This document shows, one piece after another, positions 46,020 through 54,436 of a stretch of DNA of 64,000 nt. Each line of letters starts with the position of its first letter. The stretch's first letter is position 1. The position numbers were made by a program, and so were the translations under genes. The notes under the pieces were generated by a model. The model did not search any database. It had not been told where the DNA came from and was given only the letters and a program-made list of their open reading frames with translations. Source of the stretch: Corallococcus sp. EGB (GTDB lineage Bacteria; Myxococcota; Myxococcia; Myxococcales; Myxococcaceae); assembly GCF_019968905.1 (NCBI RefSeq), contig NZ_CP079946.1, positions 558,001 to 622,000 of the forward strand, given 5' to 3'.

Positions 46020-47471
46020 CTACTCCAGCATCCGGGTCGCGCGGGAGGCCCATTCCTGGGCCTTTCCCCGATACGGCGGGAAGAACACCGCAGCCAGCGA
46101 CTTCATCCACTGGACCATCACCGCCCGCTCGTGGCTGAACGTCTTGAAGCCGTAGTGCCCGTGGTAGTTCCCCAGGCCGCTCATCCCCACCCCGCCAAAC
46201 GGCAGGTTCGGGTTCGCCACGTGGATGAGCACGTTGTTCACCACCACCCCGCCGGACGTCGTGTGCTGGAGCACCTCCTCCACCATCCGCGAGTCCTGCG
46301 AGAACACGTACAGCGCCAGCGGCTTCCCGCCTTCGTTGATGTGCGCGTAGACCTCTTCACGCCGCTCGTAGGTCAGTACCGGCAACAGCGGCCCGAAGAT
46401 TTCGGCCTCCATGATGGGCATCGTCGTCGTCACCCCGGACAGCACGGTGGGCGCCACGTACCGCGACGGCCCGTCCGCCGTGCCGCCCGCCTCCACCTTC
46501 GCCCCCGCGGCGACCGTGCGGTCGAGCACCTCCTTGAGCCGCCTCCACGCCGCCGGGTCCACCACCCGAGCGAAGTCCGGGCTCGCCTGCCGCTCCGCCT
46601 CCGTCTCACCGTAGAAGCGCGTCAGCGCCGCCTTGAGCGCCTCCAGGAACGCCTGCTGCTTCGACGCCGGAACGTAGATGTAGTCCGGCGCCACGCACGT
46701 TTGCCCCGCGTTGACGAACTTGCCCCACGCCAGCGCCTCCGCCGCCGCCTTCAGGTTCGCCGACGCGTCGATGATGACCGGCGACTTGCCGCCCAGCTCC
46801 AGCGTCACGCTGGAGAGGAACTTCGTCGCCGCCGCCATCACCTTGCGGCCGATGTTCGGGTTGCCCGTGAAGAAGAAGTGGTCGAACGGGTGCTGCAGGA
46901 GCGCCTCCGCCACCTCCGCGCCACCCTCGAACACCGCCACCTCGTTCTCCGGGTACACGTCCCGCACCAGCTTCGCCAGGAAGCGCGACGTGTGCGGCGT
47001 CTTCTCGCTGGGCTTGAGCATCACCGCGTTGCCAGCGGCGATGGCCGCGATGAGCGGCGCCGCCAGCAGCTGGAACGGGTAGTTCCACGGCGACAGGATG
47101 ACCACCACGCCCTTCGCCTCGAAGCGCACATGGCTGGACGCGCCCTTGAGCGTCAGCGGCGTCGCCACCCGCTTGGGCTTCATCCACGACTTCAGGTGCT
47201 TCACCGTGTGGTTCAGCTCCTCCAGCGTCGGGTGGATCTCCGTCAGCTCCACCTCCATCGCCGGCTTGCGGAAGTCCTGGTGGATGGCCTCCGCCAACTG
47301 CTCGCGCCGCGCGATGATGGCCTCGCGCAGCTTGCGCAGCCGCGCGATGCGCTCCGCGGCGGTGCTGCGCGACAGGTTCCAGCGGTTCGCGCGCTGCGAC
47401 TCGAACACCGCGCGGATGCGGTCCACCTCGACCGAGGCCTGGGGAAGGAGGGACGCGACGGCTTCCAGCAT
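46020..47471 (-). CDS. Aldehyde dehydrogenase family protein (ALDH3-like), first copy
   Basis: A 483-residue paralogue of the downstream gene with the same class-3 features: PWNYPFQLLAAPLIAA, FDHFFFTG, TLELGGKSPV, NAGQTCVAPDY and a conserved end FFPPYRGKAQEWASRATR. It lies 35 bp after the TetR gene on the same strand, so regulator and both dehydrogenases should be on one transcript. Coniferyl-aldehyde and fatty-aldehyde dehydrogenases belong to this branch; the inducer of the TetR protein is likely an aldehyde or a precursor. ATG at 47471 chosen. Confidence 0.93.
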   Translation of the reverse strand: MLEAVASLLPQASVEVDRIRAVFESQRANRWNLSRSTAAERIARLRKLREAIIARREQLAEAIHQDFRKPAMEVELTEIHPTLEELNHTVKHLKSWMKPKRVATPLTLKGASSHVRFEAKGVVVILSPWNYPFQLLAAPLIAAIAAGNAVMLKPSEKTPHTSRFLAKLVRDVYPENEVAVFEGGAEVAEALLQHPFDHFFFTGNPNIGRKVMAAATKFLSSVTLELGGKSPVIIDASANLKAAAEALAWGKFVNAGQTCVAPDYIYVPASKQQAFLEALKAALTRFYGETEAERQASPDFARVVDPAAWRRLKEVLDRTVAAGAKVEAGGTADGPSRYVAPTVLSGVTTTMPIMEAEIFGPLLPVLTYERREEVYAHINEGGKPLALYVFSQDSRMVEEVLQHTTSGGVVVNNVLIHVANPNLPFGGVGMSGLGNYHGHYGFKTFSHERAVMVQWMKSLAAVFFPPYRGKAQEWASRATRMLE

Positions 47472-47506
47472 GACAAGGCTCCGTTTCTAGAAACTGTGAA
47501 AGAGGA

Positions 47507-48178
47507 TCAGCGGACCTCGAGCCCGCGAAGAAGGGTGGTGATGGCCGCCGTCAGCTCGGCGGTGAAGTCCACGCGCAGGGGCGCCATGTGCGGCAGCGTC
47601 AGCACCTCGCGCGACACGGGCGCGATGTCCGCCATCTGCCGCAGCCCCGTCATCAGCGCGTGCACGTGGCGGATGAACTGGCCCGCCGTCGCCGGCGTGA
47701 GCGAGGGCAGCCGCGCCTGGAGCAGCGCCGACGTCGTGCCCATGGCCACCAGCACGCGCTCCTTGAACGCGCGCGCCTGCGCCACCGTCACGTTCTGCTC
47801 CAGCACCGTCTGCGCCAGCGCCAACAGCCGCGTGAAGGTCTCCTCGCCCTCCAGCGACCCGGCCACCGCGCGCGCAAGCTGGGGGCCCGTCCACGCGCCG
47901 CCCTCCGCCAGGCGCCCGTTCAGCTTCGCGAACCACGCGGTGAGCAGGTCGTCCAGGAGCGCCAGGAACAGCGCCTCCTTCGTCGGGAAGTAGAGGAACA
48001 CCGTCCCCTTCGCCAGGCCCGTGCGCGCCGCGACGTCCGCCATCTTCACCTCGGCGAACGACGTGGCCTCGAACAGCGCCCGCGCCGCGTCCAGCAGCTC
48101 CCGCCGCCGCGCTTCCTTGTCCTCGTCCCGCCGCGCCCGCAGGGGGACCTCCCGCTTCGCGGCCAGTGCTCCCGCCAT
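47507..48178 (-). CDS. TetR-family transcriptional regulator
   Basis: A 223-residue repressor-type protein with the TetR helix-turn-helix at about 25-70 (RRELLDAARALFEATSFAEVKMADVAARTGLAKGTVFLYFPTKEALF). The remainder is the helical ligand-binding and dimerisation domain. It heads the operon of two aldehyde dehydrogenases. A perfect 6-3-6 palindrome begins 14 bp before its start codon, the expected position for autorepression. The divergent PLD-like gene starts 125 bp away and could share the control region. Confidence 0.93.
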   Translation of the reverse strand: MAGALAAKREVPLRARRDEDKEARRRELLDAARALFEATSFAEVKMADVAARTGLAKGTVFLYFPTKEALFLALLDDLLTAWFAKLNGRLAEGGAWTGPQLARAVAGSLEGEETFTRLLALAQTVLEQNVTVAQARAFKERVLVAMGTTSALLQARLPSLTPATAGQFIRHVHALMTGLRQMADIAPVSREVLTLPHMAPLRVDFTAELTAAITTLLRGLEVR

Positions 48179-48191
48179 GACCCGGAGTTAA

Positions 48192-48206
48192 ATGACCCCA
48201 GGTCAT
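48192..48206. promoter_or_regulatory. Perfect palindrome, likely TetR operator
   Basis: ATGACC (48192-48197) and GGTCAT (48201-48206) are perfect reverse complements separated by CCA. It lies just upstream of the TetR start codon, between the divergent TetR and PLD-like genes. TetR regulators bind such 15-bp symmetric sites, usually repressing their own operon. The symmetry is seen directly; binding is inferred. Confidence 0.65.
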
Positions 48207-48302
48207 CGGTCAAGCCGCCGGGGCATCCTTCCATCCACCGGCCGACGGAGCAGGTGGGGCGGGGGGTGGAATGGTGTAATCCTGTGTGCGACGCTGGGTG
48301 AC

Positions 48303-48932
48303 ATGATGAGACCCATCGACGCGGAGCTGCTGTCGGGGAGCGCGCTGTACCAGGAGGTGGTGCTGCGCAAGCTGGCCCACGCGCGCGAGTCGGTGTGGAT
48401 GGCCACCGCCAACGTGAAGGCCATGTACGTGGAGCGCTCGAAGGGGGCGTTCGTGCCGCTCCTGGAGGTGCTGGATGGGCTGGCCGCCCGGGGCGTGGCG
48501 CTGCGGCTGTTGCACGCGGAGCTGCCCAGCCGGCCGTTCCGGGCCGCGTTCGACGCCCGCTCGCGGCTGGTGAAGGGGGGGCTGGAACTGAAGGTGTGCC
48601 CGCGCGTCCACTTCAAGGCGGTGGTGGTGGATGGTGCGTGGGTCTACCTGGGGAGCGCGAACCTCACCGGCGCGGGACTGGGCGCCAAGGGCGAGGACGT
48701 CCGCAACTTCGAGCTGGGCTTCGTGACCGAGGACTTCGACACCATCGACCGGACGTGCGCCCTCTTCGAGGCGGTGTGGAGCGGCGCCGAGTGCCGCGGA
48801 TGTCGGCTCCGCTCGGTCTGTCCGGACCCCATCTTGCCCTCCGGCGCCGGACAGGCGAAGAAACGGGGGCGGGACGGGGTTCGCTTGGGGAAATCCCGCC
48901 GCCTGCGCCGTCCTCGGGAGGACTCGACATGA
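48303..48932 (+). CDS. Phospholipase D-like domain protein
   Basis: A 209-residue protein with a single PLDc-type motif: HFKAVVVDGAWVYLGSANLTGAGLG (HxK(x)4D...GSxN) near residues 103-125. Only one HKD motif is present, as in PLD-like nucleases that work as dimers; a phospholipase role is less likely. A Cys cluster CRGCRLRSVC near the end could bind metal. ATG at 48303 follows GGGTGA. The final codons are basic. Its stop overlaps the ATG of a 20-codon frame (ATGA). Confidence 0.85.
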   Translation: MMRPIDAELLSGSALYQEVVLRKLAHARESVWMATANVKAMYVERSKGAFVPLLEVLDGLAARGVALRLLHAELPSRPFRAAFDARSRLVKGGLELKVCPRVHFKAVVVDGAWVYLGSANLTGAGLGAKGEDVRNFELGFVTEDFDTIDRTCALFEAVWSGAECRGCRLRSVCPDPILPSGAGQAKKRGRDGVRLGKSRRLRRPREDST

Positions 48933-48991
48933 AGCTGTACTTCGCGCCTCGCACGCCGCGCAGCGCGTCCGGGCGGACCCGCGCGGGGTGA
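48929..48991 (+). CDS. 20-residue open frame linking the PLD-like and kinase genes
   Basis: This short frame starts with ATG at 48929 six bases after a strong GGAGGA (48917-48922) and ends in a TGA that overlaps the GTG start of the kinase (GTGA). Its first nine residues (MKLYFAPRT) are like the N terminus of glutathione S-transferases, but the match ends there, so it may be a remnant left by a deletion. Alternatively it is a leader peptide that couples translation of the kinase. It is too short to judge by codon use. Confidence 0.4.
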   Translation: MKLYFAPRTPRSASGRTRAG

Positions 48992-50379
48992 AGCCTCCAG
49001 CTGCCAGCGCATGGGATGACGCGGACGCGGACGTCCGGGCCCGTCGTCGGGTCCGGCGGCGCACGTATTGGTGGTGCTCGCTGATCATCACGCTGGGCTC
49101 GCTGGCGCACCCGGTGGTTCTGGGCCGCTTCCACGCGGACTTCCTCGCCGTGCACCTGGCGTGGGCCGGCACGTTCCTCGTGCTGGGGGGCGTCGTCGGC
49201 GCGGGGTGGCTGCGCCCGCCGTTCAGCGGCATCGCGGCGGGCACCGTCAGCCTGACCGCGCTCGCGGTATGCATCGAGCTCACCGGCGGCCAGTCGAGCC
49301 CGCTGTTCCCCTCGTTCTACACGGTGCCCCTCTTCGTCACCGTCTTCGTCCCAGGGCAGCGGCTCCCGGTGTGGTTCGCCATGGCCGGGACGCTGCTGGC
49401 GGTGCTGCTGATGATGGGGTGGGCGCACGTGCCGTGGACGGGCATGGTCAGCCAGTGCTTCAGCCTCCTCTTCGTGTTCGCGGTGTCCGCGCACGGCGCG
49501 GAGGCCTTCCGCAAGCTGCGCGCGGCCGAGCGCAACGCGCACCTGGAGCGAATGGAGGCCCTGCGCCAGCTGGCGGAGAGCGAGTCGCGCCGCGCGCGCG
49601 TGGAGCGGCAGCGCGCGGAGGTGGAGCGGCTGGTGGTGGTGGGGCAGCTGGCCGCGGGCGTGGCCCACGAGGTGAACAACCCGCTCGCGTACGTGAAATC
49701 GAACCTGCACTACCTCCAGGAGGAATGGGCGCAAGGCGTCCCCGAGGACCTGGACGACGTGCGCCGCGTGCTGGAGGAGACGCAGCAGGGCGTGCTGCGC
49801 ATCCAGCAGATCGTCACCGACCTGCGCCTGTTCTCCCGCGAGGCCCCCGACGGCGCGGAGTCCTGCGACGTGGCGGAGACGCTGGCCGAGGCGCAGCGGC
49901 TGGCCTCGGTGCGCCTGAGGAGCCTGGGCGTGGTGGAGCGCGACGTGGCGCCGGGGCTCTCCCCCGCGCGCGTCACGCCCCGCCACCTGGTGCAGGTGCT
50001 GGTGAACCTGCTGCTCAACGCCGCGGACGCGCTGGAGGCCGCCCGCTCCAGCAAGCCCGCGCACGTGGTGCTGCGCGCGCGCATGGAGGACGGCCGCGTG
50101 CGGGTGGAGGTGGAGGACAACGGGCCGGGCATCCCGGAGGCCGCGCTGCCACGCCTCTTCGAGCCCTTCTTCACCACGAAGCCGCCCGGCAAGGGCACCG
50201 GCCTGGGCCTGGCGCTCTGCCGCGACTACGTGGCGCGCGCGGGCGGCACCCTGGATGTGGAGAACCGCGCGGAAGGCGGTGCGCGCTTCATCCTCCGGCT
50301 GCCCGTCGCCGGGACTTCATCCCCCCCTGTCCACCGCGAGCCCCCCGCGTCCGTGGACGCGGAGCCCGCGGCCAAGTAG
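48988..50379 (+). CDS. Membrane-bound sensor histidine kinase
   Basis: A 463-residue kinase. Residues 25-170 contain about five to six membrane spans (SLIITLGSLAHPVVL, TFLVLGGVVGAGWL, LFVTVFVPG and others) with almost no periplasmic domain, suggesting sensing within the membrane. A coiled linker (175-215) leads to the HisKA domain with GVAHEVNNPLAYVKSN (His227) and a HATPase with NLLLNAADA, DNGPGI, FFTTKPPGKGTGLGL. Start is GTG 48988, overlapping the stop of the 20-codon frame. The C-terminal tail after the HATPase is Pro-rich. No response regulator is adjacent. It ends 8 bp before the convergent XRE gene. Confidence 0.92.
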   Translation: MKPPAASAWDDADADVRARRRVRRRTYWWCSLIITLGSLAHPVVLGRFHADFLAVHLAWAGTFLVLGGVVGAGWLRPPFSGIAAGTVSLTALAVCIELTGGQSSPLFPSFYTVPLFVTVFVPGQRLPVWFAMAGTLLAVLLMMGWAHVPWTGMVSQCFSLLFVFAVSAHGAEAFRKLRAAERNAHLERMEALRQLAESESRRARVERQRAEVERLVVVGQLAAGVAHEVNNPLAYVKSNLHYLQEEWAQGVPEDLDDVRRVLEETQQGVLRIQQIVTDLRLFSREAPDGAESCDVAETLAEAQRLASVRLRSLGVVERDVAPGLSPARVTPRHLVQVLVNLLLNAADALEAARSSKPAHVVLRARMEDGRVRVEVEDNGPGIPEAALPRLFEPFFTTKPPGKGTGLGLALCRDYVARAGGTLDVENRAEGGARFILRLPVAGTSSPPVHREPPASVDAEPAAK

Positions 50380-50387
50380 CGGCCCCT

Positions 50388-50762
50388 TCAGCGCTCCAGC
50401 GCGTGCGCCACCTGCCCCAACAGCCGCAGGCGCGGCGAGTCCAGCTTGCGCACGGTGCGCAGGAGGCGCCGCACCTCGGGACGCTCGCGGTACTCCGGCG
50501 GATCTTCCGCGAGCTGCGGCGCGCCGTCCTCCGTCACCGCCGCCGTCGCGCTCAACCCGAGCAACACGTCCGACGAGCAGTTGAGCACCAGGCACAACTT
50601 CCGCAACGTCCGCACGCTGGGCAGCATGTGCCCGCGCTCCAAACGGCCGTACACCTCGGTGGCGATGCCGACGCGCTCGGCGACGTCGGCCTGCGTCAGC
50701 TCCAGCCGCTGCCGGGCCACTCGCACCGCGTTTCCAATGAGGGTTGCCAGTCGCTGTTCCAT
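50388..50762 (-). CDS. XRE-family helix-turn-helix regulator
   Basis: A 124-residue DNA-binding protein: residues about 12-66 form a Cro/C1-type HTH (ARQRLELTQADVAERVG, VYGRLERGHMLPSVRTLRKLC). The last 50 residues are helical and may dimerise. I use the ATG at 50762, which begins just before the HTH; an ATG at 50804 adds 14 residues and cannot be excluded, since neither has a clear ribosome site. The long upstream gap includes a CTCGT/ACGAG repeat at 50849-50870 that may be its own operator. Confidence 0.88.
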   Translation of the reverse strand: MEQRLATLIGNAVRVARQRLELTQADVAERVGIATEVYGRLERGHMLPSVRTLRKLCLVLNCSSDVLLGLSATAAVTEDGAPQLAEDPPEYRERPEVRRLLRTVRKLDSPRLRLLGQVAHALER

Positions 50763-51177
50763 GGCGTGGAAAACCTGTCGAAAGAGGAGCTTCTCCCCCC
50801 GCATTCCAGACGGAGAGGTACCGGGGAGAAGTCGCTGCCTTGCGTGACCTCGTGAGACACAGATTACGAGTGGGGTCTGACATCTCCGGGCGTGCGGACA
50901 GGGCCCGCAAACCCGCGACAATCCGCCGTTTCCGCCGTTCTGGCGCGCGCGTTTGGCAAGGCTTTCCAGGTGATTTTTTCGCGCGTGCGACGCGCGTCGA
51001 ACCGGGGTGGTAGGCGCGCGCGGCTCCGCCCCTCCCATGACGTCAGGGGAAGGCCGTGCGAGGTCGCCCGACGTGGCGGGTTGCTCCGTGGGCTGGGAGA
51101 CGGTTCGCGAGGGTCCGGGGAGACCGCGCGCTTGCGGCCGGAGGGGGCCGGAAGCGGGGCACGTCACCCGGGCTGCT
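50763..51177. other. 415-bp intergenic region, no gene seen
   Basis: This is the only gap over 300 bases in the window. Reading frames here are short and lack ribosome sites. It contains the XRE promoter region on the minus strand with the CTCGT/ACGAG inverted repeat (50849-50870), a T run at about 50971-50977 and a self-complementary GACGCGCGTC just after it. The remainder up to the nitronate monooxygenase stop is GC-rich without obvious structure. A small RNA cannot be ruled out. Confidence 0.4.
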
Positions 51178-52068
51178 TCAGGATTCGGACGGCAGCGTGG
51201 CGCGGGCTTCGGAGTACTCGCGCACCATGCGCTCCACGACGGTGGCGGCGGGCAGCACGTCCTTCACGAAGGCCACGCCCTGGCCCGCGCTCCAGGTGTC
51301 CTTCCACGCCTTGCCCTGGCCCGCGCGGAAGCGCTCCAGCGCGGCCTTGAGGAAGTTGCCGTGCACGCCCGTCACTTCCTTCGTGTACTCCAGGTCCTCG
51401 GGGTTGGCATCCACCAGCGCCTGCTTGTAGTCGGGCGCGGCGCCGGCTTCCTCCGTGGCCAGGAAGCGCGTGCCCACGTACGCGCCGTCCATGCCCAGCG
51501 CGAGCGTCGCGGCCAGGTGGCGGCCCGTGGACAGCGCGCCCGCGAGCACCACCGGCACGCCCAGCTCCTCCTTGAGCCACGGCCCCAGCACCATGGGGCT
51601 CAGGTTGCCCGCGTGGCCGCCCGCGCCGCTGCCCACGGCGACGAGCGCGTCCACGCCGGCCTTCACGGCCTTCTCCGCGTGGCGCAGCGAAATCACGTCG
51701 CTCCACACCTTGCCGCCGTACGCGTGCACGCGCTCCACGATGGGCGTGGGGTCGCCCAGGCTGGTGATGACCAGCGGCACCTTGCGCTCCACCGTCGCGG
51801 CCACGTCCTCCTCCAGGCGCTCGGCCCACTTGAGGATGAGGTTCACGCCGAAGGGCACCTCCTGGGGGAACGTGTGGAGGAAGTCCCGGTACGCCTGCGC
51901 GGTGCGGAAGTTGAGCGACGGCACCGCCCCGATGGCGCCCGCGCGCCCGGCCGCCTCCAGGAGCGCCGCGTTGGACACCAGGAACATGGGGGCTGCGACG
52001 ATGGGATAGCGGATCCCCAACATCCGGGTCACCGCGGTGTCGATGCGCGTAGGAGCCATGCCGGCCAT
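51178..52068 (-). CDS. Nitronate monooxygenase-family flavoprotein
   Basis: A 296-residue TIM-barrel FMN protein of the nitronate monooxygenase/2-nitropropane dioxygenase group: RYPIVAAPMF near the N terminus, then VAVGSGAGGHAGN (phosphate-binding and catalytic-loop region) and VVLAGALSTGRH, LGMDGAYVGTRFL. These oxidise alkyl nitronates with O2; some members are instead enoyl reductases. An ATG at 52068 and one at 52059 are both possible starts. It stands alone, divergent from pomY. Confidence 0.88.
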   Translation of the reverse strand: MAGMAPTRIDTAVTRMLGIRYPIVAAPMFLVSNAALLEAAGRAGAIGAVPSLNFRTAQAYRDFLHTFPQEVPFGVNLILKWAERLEEDVAATVERKVPLVITSLGDPTPIVERVHAYGGKVWSDVISLRHAEKAVKAGVDALVAVGSGAGGHAGNLSPMVLGPWLKEELGVPVVLAGALSTGRHLAATLALGMDGAYVGTRFLATEEAGAAPDYKQALVDANPEDLEYTKEVTGVHGNFLKAALERFRAGQGKAWKDTWSAGQGVAFVKDVLPAATVVERMVREYSEARATLPSES

Positions 52069-52144
52069 TGGAGCATGCGTGCACGCGAGCGCGAGGCCGA
52101 AAAATCGGCCTGGGCGGCGTTGTCAATCACGGCGTGTCCCGGCG

Positions 52145-52185
52145 GGGGAAAACCCCTGGTGTTTCCGTGGTTTACGTAGCACGTA
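52145..52185. promoter_or_regulatory. Inverted repeats between the monooxygenase gene and pomY
   Basis: GGGG-AAAA-CCCC (52145-52156) and TACGT-AGC-ACGTA (52173-52185) lie in the divergent region. A moderately AT-rich segment that follows (GACATAAGG) may be a -10 area for pomY, but I cannot place a convincing -35 box. Confidence 0.25.
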
Positions 52186-52298
52186 GGGCTGACATAAGGT
52201 GCCTGCCCCGGCGCCAGGCCGGGAAACCGGGGAGTCCCTTCGGTGACGCGAACCGGGGAGCGCCGCCGAGCGCCTTCGCGGGGAGGCCAGAGCCAGTC

Positions 52299-54386
52299 GT
52301 GAGTGACGAGCGTCCGGACGCGCTGCTCAAGAGCGCACTCGAAAAGATCGTCTACTTCGAGGCCCGTGCGCAGCAGTTGCATGGCGAGCTGGCGTCCGCG
52401 CGCGACGAGCTTTCGCACCTCAAGGAGGACCTGTCGGAGGCGCGTCAGCGCGAGCTGGAGCTGCGCCGGGAGCTGGCCGGGCTGGAGGTGAAGAGCGCCC
52501 GCGCCCAGGCCGAGCGCGAGGAGCTGTCGCGGCTCAACCAGGCGCTGCGGCTGGAGCGCGACCAGCTGATGGCGAAGCTGCTGGACGCGAGCCGGATCCA
52601 CTCGTCGGGCCAGCCGCGCGCGGTGGCGCAGGACGATGACGACGAGCTGGGGTTCGACCTGGCGTCGTTCATCTCGCAGCTGCGCAGCGAGGTCATCCTC
52701 CGCGGGGACGTGCCCGCGGTGCGCGCGCCGTTCAGCGGTCCGGCGGTGCCCCTGAAGGCCTCCGAGCCGAGCGTGCCGTGGACGGAGAAGCCCGCGCCGC
52801 CCATTCCGCAGCGGGCCCCGGCGGCCGTGGTGGAGTCGGGGCTGTCGCCGGTGGCGCGCGAGGCGCAGCGGCTGCAGAGCGAGGGCCGGCTGAAGGTGAG
52901 CGCGGAGCAGATGGCGGAGCTGTCGGGGCACGCCGGCAGCCCCACGGATGAGACGCTGTTCGGGTTCTCCGTGCGGGAGCTGTCCGCGGCGGACGCGGCG
53001 GCGCGCGTGCGGGCGGCGGAGCGGCTGAAGGCGCTGGCGCATCCGGCGGCGGCGCCCGCGCTGGCGGCGGCGCTGCACGCGGAGACGGACCCGACGGCGC
53101 AGGTGGCGCTGGTGCAGGCGTTCGCGGGGCTGTGCCGGGAGGAGGGCGCGTCGGTGGTGTCGCCGCTCCTGTCGTCGCCGGTGCCGGAGGTGCGCATCGC
53201 GGCGCTGAAGGCGCTGCTGGTGCTGGCGCCGAAGGACGCGGCGCCTCATCTGGCGCAGGCGATGAAGGACGCGGACCGGTCGGTGCGCCGGCGCGCGTCG
53301 CTGCTGGCCCTGGGGTTGGAGGGGGAGACGGCGCGGCGGCTGGGCGAGGACGCCATCCACGACGCGGACCCGGAAGTGCGCGCGCTGGCGGCGCTGGCGC
53401 TGGGCGCGGGCCGGGGCGAGAACGCGCGGACGCTGCTGTTGGGCGCGCTGGATGACGGCGAGGCGCGCGTGCGCAAGGCGGCGGCGCAGAGCCTGTCGCG
53501 CATCCTGGGCCACGACGTGTCCGCGGTGGTCGCGCTGGATGATGCGCACCGGCGGCGGGAGATCCGCCGGCTGGCGACGCTGCCCGTGAAGCCCGTGCGC
53601 GCGACGCTGGAGGTGAAGCCCGCCCGCCCGGCCCCCGCGGTCGCGGAGGCTCAGCCCGCCGCGGTGAATGCCGCGCAGCCGGTGGGGCAGGGCGCTCAGC
53701 CTGTCTCCGCGCCCGCGCAGGCCGTGCAGCCGATGACGATGAATGCCGCGCAGCAGGCGAGCGCTCCAGTCGCGGCGCCGCAGGCCATCCCGTCGATTCC
53801 CGCGCACGCCGCCGTACCGGTGTCGCTCGCGGACGTGGCCGCGAACACCTCGCAGTGGACCGCCGTCCCCATGGCCGCCCCCGCGCTCGCCGTCGCAACC
53901 GGGGGCGGTGCGCGCTCCGCCCCCGTCGCGATGCACGGTGGTGCGGCCCCGGCGCCTGCCCAGGTCTCGATGCAGGGCGCGGCGCCCGCCCGGGTCGCGA
54001 ATGGCGGGCCCGTGTCCTTCGCCTCGGGGCCCTCCGCGCCGCCGTCGCGCCCGGTGGCCCCTGTTCCTCCTGCCGCGCCCGTGCCGCCTCCCGCCGCGCG
54101 GCGGACGCCCGTGCAGGCCGCGCTGGTCGCCATGGGCGCGCCGCCTCCCGCCCGGGCTCCCGCGCCCGCCACCCCGCCGCCGGTTCCTCCCCAGCGCGGC
54201 CCCTCTCCCGTGGAAGCGCTGTGTGGGGCGATGTTGCAGGAGGTGCGGGTCGCCGTTCGCGGACGCTCGCTCGCTGAGCTGACGTCCGGGCTGTCCGCCC
54301 CCGCGGAACTGGCCCAGGAGGCCGTCGCCCTGCTGGTGGCCCGAGGGGCCATCGTGCGAAGGGGGCACAAATACTTCGCCGCTTGA
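52299..54386 (+). CDS. pomY: PomY, division-site positioning protein
   Basis: A 695-residue protein with the PomY layout: N-terminal coiled coil (about 15-110, ALLKSALEKIVYFEARAQQL...), HEAT-repeat region (about 210-430, with repeated A-L-x-A-L helices such as DPTAQVALVQAFAGL and DPEVRALAALALGAG), and a Pro/Ala-rich disordered part (about 450-610). It ends in a small winged-helix-like segment. In M. xanthus PomY joins PomX and PomZ on the nucleoid to mark mid-cell, stimulates PomZ ATPase and promotes FtsZ assembly. The GTG at 52299 (VSDERPDALL) fits that family; the upstream frame has no conserved features. pomZ follows after 50 bp. Confidence 0.92.
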   Translation: MSDERPDALLKSALEKIVYFEARAQQLHGELASARDELSHLKEDLSEARQRELELRRELAGLEVKSARAQAEREELSRLNQALRLERDQLMAKLLDASRIHSSGQPRAVAQDDDDELGFDLASFISQLRSEVILRGDVPAVRAPFSGPAVPLKASEPSVPWTEKPAPPIPQRAPAAVVESGLSPVAREAQRLQSEGRLKVSAEQMAELSGHAGSPTDETLFGFSVRELSAADAAARVRAAERLKALAHPAAAPALAAALHAETDPTAQVALVQAFAGLCREEGASVVSPLLSSPVPEVRIAALKALLVLAPKDAAPHLAQAMKDADRSVRRRASLLALGLEGETARRLGEDAIHDADPEVRALAALALGAGRGENARTLLLGALDDGEARVRKAAAQSLSRILGHDVSAVVALDDAHRRREIRRLATLPVKPVRATLEVKPARPAPAVAEAQPAAVNAAQPVGQGAQPVSAPAQAVQPMTMNAAQQASAPVAAPQAIPSIPAHAAVPVSLADVAANTSQWTAVPMAAPALAVATGGGARSAPVAMHGGAAPAPAQVSMQGAAPARVANGGPVSFASGPSAPPSRPVAPVPPAAPVPPPAARRTPVQAALVAMGAPPPARAPAPATPPPVPPQRGPSPVEALCGAMLQEVRVAVRGRSLAELTSGLSAPAELAQEAVALLVARGAIVRRGHKYFAA

Positions 54387-54436
54387 GGCAAGGTGCAAAC
54401 GCACCCAGGCCTCACACGTCATCCGAAGGGTCGTTC

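Noticed and set aside
44553..47471. Recent tandem duplication of the aldehyde dehydrogenase gene
   Set aside because: The two copies are clearly related but differ throughout, so the duplication is old or the genes were combined separately.
53630..54200. Pro/Ala-rich stretch in pomY as a separate small gene or frameshift
   Set aside because: It stays in frame and matches the disordered C-terminal part expected for PomY.
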